Shown piece after piece: positions 8,961 to 15,461 of a DNA stretch of 41,684 nucleotides (its first letter is position 1; every line of letters begins with the position of its first letter). Under the pieces are notes generated by a model that saw only the letters and a program-made list of their open reading frames with translations, made no database searches and was not told the origin of the DNA. The DNA is taken from the NCBI GenBank assembly GCA_900549455.1, contig UROM01000002.1, positions 1-41,684 of the forward strand, given 5' to 3'. Source of the DNA: an uncultured Collinsella sp. GTDB lineage: Bacteria; Actinomycetota; Coriobacteriia; Coriobacteriales; Coriobacteriaceae. The translations under genes and the position numbers were made by a program.

Positions 8961-10319
8961 ATGGCAGCACCCGAGCAGCTGTTCAACGTCCGTGAGCGCA
9001 AGCGTTTTGAGCGCCATGACATTTGGGAGCGCATCGCCGAGAACGGCACGATTTCCGCCGCCGTCATGGTCTTCGCCGCCATCGCCGCCGTCATTTGCGC
9101 CAATACCGATGCCTACGAAGCCATCCATCACTTTTTGGAGACCCCGCTGTATGTGGGTCTGGGCAACCTTACGGCCGGTCTCACCGTCGAGCTATTCGTC
9201 AACGACTTCCTCATGGCGATTTTCTTTTTGCTGGTGGGCATTGAGCTCAAGTATGAGATGACGGTCGGCGAGCTCAAAAACCCGCGCCAGGCTATGCTTC
9301 CCATGCTGGCGGCCGTGGGCGGCGTCGTCGTTCCCGCCTGCATCTATCTGATCTTTAACCATGCCGGCGCGCACAACGGCTGGGCCATTCCCATGGCAAC
9401 CGATATTGCCTTTGCGCTGGGCGTGCTGTCGCTTTTGGGCAATCGCGTGCCCAACGGCGTGCGCGTGTTCTTCTCGACGCTCGCCATCGCCGACGACCTC
9501 ATTTCCATCGCCGCCATCGCCATCTTCTACGGTCAGAGCCCCAATCCGTTTTGGTTGGGCGCCGCCGCGCTTGTGACCTGCGCGCTCGTGTGGCTCAACA
9601 AGACGCAGCATTACCGCCTTGCCCCGTATTCGGTACTGGGCCTGCTGTTGTGGTTCTGCATGTTCAAGAGCGGCGTGCACGCTACGCTTGCTGGCGTCAT
9701 CCTGGCCTTCACCATCCCGGCCAAGTGCGGTGTTAAGCTTGATAGCCTCACCGATTGGCTGGGCGAGTGCTTGCCGCTGCTCGATGACCGCTACGACGAC
9801 GAGGCGCACATCCTGGGCCAGCATGACTTTACCGTCTCGACCACCAAAGTCGAGCGCGTCATGCACCGCGTGACCCCGCCGCTCATCCGCATGGAGCGCC
9901 TGATCTCCACGCCGGTCAACTTTGTGATCCTGCCGATCTTCGCGTTCGTCAACGCACAGGTTCGCCTGGTGGGCGTGGACATGAGCACGCTACTCACCGA
10001 CCCGGTGACGCTCGGCGTATACTTTGGCATGCTGCTGGGCAAGCCGATCGGCATCTTTGGCATGACGTTTGCCTTGGTCAAGCTCAAGGCCTGCGAGCTG
10101 CCGCACAACGTTAACTGGCACATGATTGCCGGTGTGGGCATTCTGGGCGGTATCGGCTTTACCATGTCGATTCTCATCAGCGGCCTCGCCTTCCCGACGG
10201 CCCAGTTTGAGGTTCTGGCTGCCAAGGCCGCCATCCTTGCCGGTTCGGTCACCGCTGCCGTGCTCGGCATGATCTACATGAGCGTGGTCTGCAAGCACCC
10301 TGCGCCCAAGAACGAGTAA
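8961..10319 (+). CDS. nhaA: Na+/H+ antiporter NhaA
   Basis: This 452-residue inner-membrane antiporter exchanges internal Na+ (or Li+) for external protons and serves pH and sodium homeostasis. Family signatures are clear: VNDFLMAIFFLLVGIE, PMATDIAFALG with Asp148, and the paired aspartates of TLAIADDL (Asp178/Asp179) that bind the ion in E. coli NhaA. The C-terminal GKPIGIFG and GIGFTMSI helices are also present. About eleven to twelve transmembrane helices are expected. Between about residues 255 and 310 there is a hydrophilic stretch with DDRYDDEAH that is longer than in E. coli NhaA (388 residues), a common feature of Gram-positive members. AAAGGAG precedes the start, and a structured leader lies upstream. 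Confidence 0.96.
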   Translation: MAAPEQLFNVRERKRFERHDIWERIAENGTISAAVMVFAAIAAVICANTDAYEAIHHFLETPLYVGLGNLTAGLTVELFVNDFLMAIFFLLVGIELKYEMTVGELKNPRQAMLPMLAAVGGVVVPACIYLIFNHAGAHNGWAIPMATDIAFALGVLSLLGNRVPNGVRVFFSTLAIADDLISIAAIAIFYGQSPNPFWLGAAALVTCALVWLNKTQHYRLAPYSVLGLLLWFCMFKSGVHATLAGVILAFTIPAKCGVKLDSLTDWLGECLPLLDDRYDDEAHILGQHDFTVSTTKVERVMHRVTPPLIRMERLISTPVNFVILPIFAFVNAQVRLVGVDMSTLLTDPVTLGVYFGMLLGKPIGIFGMTFALVKLKACELPHNVNWHMIAGVGILGGIGFTMSILISGLAFPTAQFEVLAAKAAILAGSVTAAVLGMIYMSVVCKHPAPKNE

Positions 10320-10403
10320 AAGCTCGAAAAAAGACACCAGAACCGGTTTGGATGCGTTCGAAACTCGGATCCGAGCGCTACTGGCCCCCTGCCAGATACC
10401 CCC

Positions 10404-10634
10404 GTGGTCAAAAAACGCCGTTTGTGAGTACTGTCACAAACGGCGTATCATTTTAGGTGCGGAAAATAATGAACAAATTTATAAGAACTGTACGTTAATG
10501 AGTGACCATCGACTTCCAATTTGGCGCTAGCTGACGGTGATTAGGGAGTTTCAAGTCGAGTTTTGCCGATTTCGACCAAGAATCGCTGCTACTAAAAAGG
10601 TAACAGTACTCATATTTGCCCTTTTTTGGCCACA
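10404..10634. mobile_element. MITE-like element, copy 1 (imperfect terminal inverted repeats)
   Basis: The left end (10404-10435) contains GTGGTCAAAAAACG and GAGTACTGTCAC. The right end (10599-10634) contains GGTAACAGTACTCATATTTG and TTTTTTGGCCAC. Read as reverse complements, the ends match over about 33 positions with several substitutions. The right end, including GCTGCTACTAAA just inside, is nearly identical to that of the copy at 24995. The AT-rich interior carries no supported gene. No transposase is present, so any movement would need an enzyme from elsewhere. Confidence 0.65.
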
Positions 10635-10692
10635 AGCCCTAAAACAAGCCTCGCCAGAGTCGGGAAACGGGCCAAATCGTCGGCCTCGAGGC

Positions 10693-10947
10693 TCATTCCA
10701 CGGTGCCGTAGACGGCGCCCCAGCCGTGGGCGGCCAAGGCGGAGTTGAGCTGGTCGCAAAGCGATTGGCGGTCGTAGTAGCCGGGCGGCAAAAGGTTGAC
10801 GATTTCCATGAGGTCGGGCGCGAGGTCCAAGATCTCGGCCTGCACGATGAGATCCAGGCGGTCGATGGCGTGACGGTCGTAAAATAGTCCGTCGACCAGG
10901 CGCTGCAGGTCGCCGAATTCCTCGGCCTGGAACGATCCGTACTCCAT
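10693..10947 (-). CDS. Small conserved protein of unknown function (84 aa)
   Basis: This is a short, acidic, soluble protein. AAGGAGG lies 6 bases before the ATG, so it is likely to be translated. It has a central LYDRHAID-like helical region and the ending GWGAVYGTVE, and no cysteine pairs, signal or membrane segment. I do not recognise the family. It stands alone between the MITE-like element and the divergent aminotransferase gene. Confidence 0.65.
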   Translation of the reverse strand: MEYGSFQAEEFGDLQRLVDGLFYDRHAIDRLDLIVQAEILDLAPDLMEIVNLLPPGYYDRQSLCDQLNSALAAHGWGAVYGTVE

Positions 10948-11096
10948 AGTGCCTCCTTGGGCGCTTCACGCCGGCATGCGCGGCGATTCGTAATTCATTG
11001 CGATGGACTTAATCTATCACGGCTTCATAACGTTGCGACGGTGGCGGTCTATACTTAGAAGAATTGCAACGTACCGCTTCGTGAAAGGTCGCACCC

Positions 11097-12401
11097 ATGC
11101 AGACGATCTACCAGAAGATGGAAACCACCGAACTCGATGCCGCCATCGAGGCGCTCAAGGCCGAGGTCGCCGAGGTCAAGGCCAAGGGCCTGGCGCTCGA
11201 CATGGCCCGCGGCAAGCCGTCGCCCTCCCAGGTGGACATCTCTCGACCCATGCTCGATATCCTCAATGCCGATGCCGATCTGCACGACGGCAATGTCGAC
11301 TGCTCCAACTACGGCTGCTTTGAGGGCATTCCCTCGGCACGCAAGCTGGCGGGGGAGTTCCTGGGTTGCCCCGCCGAGCAGACGCTCGTGCTGGGTTCGT
11401 CGAGCCTGCTGATCGAGCACGACATCGCCGGTATGTTCTGGCGCTGCGGCTCGTGCGGCAGCGAGCCCTGGGATGCCTACGAGGCTGCCCACGACGGCAA
11501 GAAGGTCAAGTTCCTGTGCCCTGTTCCCGGCTACGACCGCCACTTTGGCATCACCGCCGATCTGGGTATCGAGAACGTTCCCGTCGCGATGACCGACAAC
11601 GGCCCCGATATGGACGAGATCGAGCGTCTCGTTGCCGCCGACGATTCCATCAAGGGCATCTGGTGCGTGCCCAAGTATTCCAACCCCACGGGTATCACCT
11701 TTAGCGAGGACACCGTGCGCCGCCTGGTCGAGATGCACACGGCTGCGCCCGATTTCCGCATCTTCTGGGACAACGCCTACTGCGTGCACGACCTGTACGA
11801 CGAGACCGACGAGCTCGCCAACATCTTTGATCTTGCCCGCGCGGCGGGCACCGAGGACCGCGTGGTGGCATTCGCCTCGACGTCCAAGATCACCTTCCCG
11901 GGTGCCGGTATCGGCTTTATCGGTGCGAGCCCCGCGGTTATCGCGGAGTTCTCCAAGCGCCTGAAGGCCGGCCTCATCAGCGCCGATAAGCTCAACCAGC
12001 TGCGTCACGTGCGCTTCCTTCCCACCATCGAGGCGGTCAAGGAGCACATGAAAAAGCATGCCGAGTTCCTGCGCCCGCGCTTTGAGGCTGTCGAGCGCAA
12101 GCTCACCGAGGGCTTGGGCGACACGGGCTGCGCCACCTGGACGCACCCCCGCGGCGGCTACTTTGTAAGCTTCGATGGTCCCGAGGGCTCGGCCCGGAAG
12201 GTCGCCGCGCTCTGCGCCGACCTGGGCGTCAAGCTCACGCCGGCTGGTGCCACCTGGCCTTATGGCAAGGATCCGCGCGACACCAACATCCGCATCGCGC
12301 CGAGCTATCCCACGGTCGAGGACCTGGAGGCCGCGCTCGATGTGCTGGTGCTGGCTGTTAAGCTCGTCGCTGCCGAGCTTGCGCGTGCCGAGCGCGCCTA
12401 A
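11097..12401 (+). CDS. Aspartate aminotransferase, subclass Ic (MocR-like fold, PLP-dependent)
   Basis: This 434-residue PLP enzyme most resembles the subclass Ic aspartate aminotransferases described in actinobacteria and other bacteria, which transfer the amino group of aspartate to 2-oxoglutarate. Visible signatures are LDMARGKPSP near residue 35, the SNYGCFEG substrate loop, VPKYSNPTG, WDNAYCVHDL, and the PLP-lysine region STSKITFPGAG followed by GFIGAS. The C-terminal small domain contains PRGGYFVSF and IRIAPSYP, whose Arg binds the substrate carboxylate. GAAAGG precedes the ATG. Specificity for aspartate rather than another amino acid is inferred from family resemblance. Confidence 0.85.
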   Translation: MQTIYQKMETTELDAAIEALKAEVAEVKAKGLALDMARGKPSPSQVDISRPMLDILNADADLHDGNVDCSNYGCFEGIPSARKLAGEFLGCPAEQTLVLGSSSLLIEHDIAGMFWRCGSCGSEPWDAYEAAHDGKKVKFLCPVPGYDRHFGITADLGIENVPVAMTDNGPDMDEIERLVAADDSIKGIWCVPKYSNPTGITFSEDTVRRLVEMHTAAPDFRIFWDNAYCVHDLYDETDELANIFDLARAAGTEDRVVAFASTSKITFPGAGIGFIGASPAVIAEFSKRLKAGLISADKLNQLRHVRFLPTIEAVKEHMKKHAEFLRPRFEAVERKLTEGLGDTGCATWTHPRGGYFVSFDGPEGSARKVAALCADLGVKLTPAGATWPYGKDPRDTNIRIAPSYPTVEDLEAALDVLVLAVKLVAAELARAERA

Positions 12402-12452
12402 CGCGCGGCTTCCCGTACTATCCGCACTTTCGATACGTAAAGGAGCGTATAC

Positions 12453-12767
12453 ATGGATTTGGGTATTTCCACCAACCCCACGCCAGAGCTCTACACCATT
12501 AAGGTGGCCGGCGAGATCGATATCTCTAACGCCGATAGCTTGCGCAATGCCATCGACCTGGCGCTCGAGCAGCCCACTGAGGCCGTTGAGCTCGATTTTG
12601 CCCAGGTGAGCTACATCGATTCGACGGGCATTGGCGTGCTCGTGGGCGCCGCACACCACGCGGTCGACCACGGCAAGCGCTTTAGCTGCACCAATGTGCA
12701 GCCCCCGGTGATGCGCGTGGTTCAGCTGTTGGGTGTCGACCAAGAGATTTCGATCACCGCTGCATAA
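12453..12767 (+). CDS. STAS-domain protein (anti-sigma factor antagonist type)
   Basis: This 104-residue single STAS domain is of the SpoIIAA/RsbV type. These proteins bind an anti-sigma kinase and release a stress or developmental sigma factor. Phosphorylation of a conserved serine switches them off. The serine is visible in YIDSTGIGVL (Ser57), and the strand GEIDISNADSLRNAI is typical. AAGGAG lies 7 bases before the start. No anti-sigma kinase or sigma factor is adjacent in this window, so its partner must be encoded elsewhere. Confidence 0.9.
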   Translation: MDLGISTNPTPELYTIKVAGEIDISNADSLRNAIDLALEQPTEAVELDFAQVSYIDSTGIGVLVGAAHHAVDHGKRFSCTNVQPPVMRVVQLLGVDQEISITAA

Positions 12768-12920
12768 TCTTTGCCCCCAAAAGGGCGTGCCGTTTGGCAT
12801 ATGTTTGTGATGCGCTCGGACGTTTTGGCGTCCGGGCGCTATACTTGACCGAATGAATAGACGAGTTCCGGCCGAATGGCGCGGTGCGGGCTCGACTCAC
12901 ATCGAGCCTTGGAGGTATGT

Positions 12921-13514
12921 GTGTTTGGTATTGGAGAGGGTGAGCTCGCGATCATCGTGGTCTTCGGCTTTTTGCTGTTTGGCCCGGATAAGCTCCCACA
13001 GATGGGCCGCACGATCGGCCGTGCCATCCGTCAGTTCCGCGAGACGCAGGAAAAGATGACGGCCGTTGTTCAGTCCGAGATTATCGATCCGGTGAGCGAG
13101 GCCGCTTCGGCACCGGTTAAGCCCAAGAAGGCTGCTGCCGTCGACGATGATTCCGACGTGGACGAGGATGCCGCCGAGACGGCTACACCCGCCAAGAAGG
13201 AGACCTTTGCCGAGCGCCGTGCCCGCCTTGCTGCCGAGAAGGCCGCGAGCGAGGGTGCCGCCGAGGGCGAGGGCACTGCCGAGGAGACTGAGGCCGAGGG
13301 TGCCGAGGCTCCCGAGGGCGAGCCCGCTGCCGTCGAGGCTGCTGAGCCCGCTCCCGCCGCAGAGCCCGACCCCGAGCCGGCGGAGCCCACGACGGCCGAC
13401 CTCTATGCCCGTCGTCCCCGCAAGCGCAAGGCCGTCGTCGACCAGCTCGCCCGCGAGCTCGAGGACGAGGACGAAGCCGCTGCCGCCGACGCCCCGAAGG
13501 GAGGCGATGAGTAA
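12921..13514 (+). CDS. tatA: Sec-independent protein translocase TatA/TatB subunit
   Basis: This protein forms the pore or part of the receptor complex of the twin-arginine translocase, which exports folded proteins. I chose the GTG start at 12921, with GGAGG 5 bases upstream. It gives the classic beginning M-F-G-I-G-E-G-E-L and a short transmembrane helix (about 9-21). The Phe-Gly hinge (LFGPDKLPQMG) and an amphipathic helix (GRAIRQFRETQEKM) follow. The remaining ~140 residues are an unusually long Ala/Glu/Pro-rich tail ending in a basic RRPRKRK segment. Such tails are more typical of TatB than TatA, so tatB is a fair alternative name. The stop codon overlaps the tatC start. Confidence 0.88.
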   Translation: MFGIGEGELAIIVVFGFLLFGPDKLPQMGRTIGRAIRQFRETQEKMTAVVQSEIIDPVSEAASAPVKPKKAAAVDDDSDVDEDAAETATPAKKETFAERRARLAAEKAASEGAAEGEGTAEETEAEGAEAPEGEPAAVEAAEPAPAAEPDPEPAEPTTADLYARRPRKRKAVVDQLARELEDEDEAAAADAPKGGDE

Positions 13515-14305
13515 TGCCTATCGGACCTGCGCGTATGCCGCTCTTCGATCACCTGGGAGAGCTCCGTCGCCGCTTGACCATCGTGGTCGTGTCGGTATTT
13601 GCCGCAGCCATCGTGCTGTATTTCGCCACGCCCGTGGTACTCGATATCCTGGAAGACCCCATCCGCTCCTTTGTGCCGGACGGTAAGTTTTACATCACCA
13701 CCACGCTCGGCGGCTTTGGTCTGCGCTTTTCGCTGGCCATCAAGATGGCCGTTGTCATGTGCACGCCCATGATCATCTGGCAGATCTTGGCGTTTTTCCT
13801 GCCGGCGCTTCGCCCCAACGAGCGCAAGTGGGTCGTGCCCACGGTGCTCGCCTCGACGGTGCTGTTCTTCCTGGGCGCCATCTTCTGCTATTTCATCATC
13901 ATCCCCGCGGGCTTTGAGTGGCTCATCGGCGAGACCTCGGCCGTCGCTACGGCGCTGCCCGATCTGGAGAACTACGTCAACATGGAGCTGCTCTTTATGA
14001 TCGGCTTTGGCGTGGCGTTTGAGCTGCCGCTCATCATCTTCTACCTGTCCGTCTTTCACATCGTGTCCTACGCGGCCTTCCGCGGCGCCTGGCGCTACGT
14101 GTACGTGGGCCTGCTTGTGGGCTCGGCTGTGGTTACGCCCGACGGCTCGCCCGTTACGCTGGGCCTCATGTATGGTGCCCTGCTCTCGCTCTACGAAATT
14201 TCGCTCGCCATTGCCCGCGTGGTCATTACCGCGCGCGAGGGCAAGGAGGGCTTGTTTGTGAGCCGTCTGGACCTGTTCTCGGACGATGAGGACGACGAGG
14301 AGTAA
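13514..14305 (+). CDS. tatC: Sec-independent protein translocase TatC
   Basis: This 263-residue six-helix membrane protein recognises the twin-arginine signal peptide and recruits TatA. Family motifs are visible: FDHLGELRRRL at the N terminus (the HLxELRxR signature), LRPNERK in the second cytoplasmic or periplasmic loop region, and YVNMELLFMIGFGVAFELPL. It starts within the stop codon of tatA (TAATG overlap), so the two are translationally coupled. The acidic C terminus (DDEDDEE) is short. The hydrogenase-maturation genes follow after 6 bases. Confidence 0.96.
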   Translation: MPIGPARMPLFDHLGELRRRLTIVVVSVFAAAIVLYFATPVVLDILEDPIRSFVPDGKFYITTTLGGFGLRFSLAIKMAVVMCTPMIIWQILAFFLPALRPNERKWVVPTVLASTVLFFLGAIFCYFIIIPAGFEWLIGETSAVATALPDLENYVNMELLFMIGFGVAFELPLIIFYLSVFHIVSYAAFRGAWRYVYVGLLVGSAVVTPDGSPVTLGLMYGALLSLYEISLAIARVVITAREGKEGLFVSRLDLFSDDEDDEE

Positions 14306-14311
14306 ATCGGT

Positions 14312-14668
14312 ATGCACGAGGTTGGCATTGTCAACGGCATACTCGATACAGTGATTCGCGCGGCGCGTGGGGCGGGGGCCTCGCGCGCCGTTTTGGTAAC
14401 GCTGCGTATCGGGGATATGACCGAGGTCGTGCGCGAGGCGCTCGACTTTGCGTGGGAGACATTTCGCGACGAGGACCCGCTCACGCGAGGCTGCGAGCTT
14501 GCCGTGGAGGAGGTCCATCCACAAAGCGAGTGTCTGGACTGCGGCGAGGTTTTCGACCACGATCGTTTCCACTGTCGCTGTCCCCAGTGTGGTGGTGCCA
14601 ACGTGCGCCTACTGCACGGCCGCGAGCTCGATATCGCGAGTATCGAAATCGAAACCCCCGACGATTAG
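14312..14668 (+). CDS. hypA: Hydrogenase maturation nickel metallochaperone HypA
   Basis: This 118-residue protein hands nickel to [NiFe]-hydrogenase precursor together with HypB. It begins with MHE, whose His2 and Glu3 bind nickel. The zinc-site cysteines are present as ECLDCG and CRCPQCGG near residues 71-95. The start follows tatC by 6 bases, so it is probably cotranscribed with the Tat genes. Only hypA and hypB are here; hypC-F and the hydrogenase structural genes must lie elsewhere. Confidence 0.93.
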   Translation: MHEVGIVNGILDTVIRAARGAGASRAVLVTLRIGDMTEVVREALDFAWETFRDEDPLTRGCELAVEEVHPQSECLDCGEVFDHDRFHCRCPQCGGANVRLLHGRELDIASIEIETPDD

Positions 14669-14723
14669 CCCGCTAGCCATCTAGTGATGGGGTATAAAGG
14701 GGCCAAAGTAAGGAGCGCTAAGT

Positions 14724-15407
14724 ATGGCCGAGAAAACGATTGATATCGCATCGCCGATTCTGTCGCGCAACGAGCGCCTGGCAGATCAGCTGCGTCAGCG
14801 ATTTAATGAGACAAACACCTATGTGATCAACGTCTTGTCGAGTCCCGGTTCGGGCAAGACCACCACGATCCTGGGCACCAACGAGCGCCTGCGTGACAAG
14901 GCCGGCCTGCGCTGTGCCGTCATCGAGGGCGATATCGCCTCGGATGTCGACGCCATCACCATGAAGGAAGCCGGCATGCCCGCCATCCAGATCAACACGG
15001 GCGGCCTGTGCCACCTCGAGGGCAACATGATCATGGAGGCCGTTGACGCGTTTGACCAGGCCGTCGGTCTGGAAAACATCGACGTCATCTTCATCGAAAA
15101 CGTGGGCAACCTGGTCTGCCCGGTCGACTTTGACCTGGGCGAGAACCTGTCCATCATGATTCTCTCGGTGCCCGAGGGCGACGACAAGCCCGTCAAGTAC
15201 CCGGGCATCTTCCAGCACGCCGGCGCACAGCTGCTCAACAAGGTAGACGTGGCCCCGGCTTTCGATTTTGACATGGATAGGTATACTAAGACACTCGATG
15301 ACCTCAATCCGCAGGCGCCGCGGTTTGCCGTGAGCGCGCGCAAGGGCGAGGGCATGGATGCCTGGTGCGATTGGCTCATCGGGCAGATTGAGCAAGCAAG
15401 GGCGTAA
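14724..15407 (+). CDS. hypB: Hydrogenase maturation GTPase HypB
   Basis: This 227-residue SIMIBI-class GTPase drives nickel insertion into [NiFe]-hydrogenase. The P-loop SSPGSGKTT, the switch EGDIASDVDA, the metal-site region GGLCHLE (Cys-His pair) and ENVGNLVCP are all visible. The guanine-specificity motif NKVD follows. The His-rich nickel-storage stretch that some HypB proteins carry at the N terminus is absent. AAGGAG lies upstream, 55 bases after hypA. Confidence 0.95.
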   Translation: MAEKTIDIASPILSRNERLADQLRQRFNETNTYVINVLSSPGSGKTTTILGTNERLRDKAGLRCAVIEGDIASDVDAITMKEAGMPAIQINTGGLCHLEGNMIMEAVDAFDQAVGLENIDVIFIENVGNLVCPVDFDLGENLSIMILSVPEGDDKPVKYPGIFQHAGAQLLNKVDVAPAFDFDMDRYTKTLDDLNPQAPRFAVSARKGEGMDAWCDWLIGQIEQARA

Positions 15408-15461
15408 ATCGGCCGCCATACGGGCGGGCGTAGCCGCAGAGACACGAGATAGGAGCCTCTT

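Noticed and set aside
12812..12839. Hairpin GCGCTCGGACG / CGTCCGGGCGC after the STAS gene
   Set aside because: It has no T-run on either strand, so I did not call it a terminator. It may be a weak structure only.
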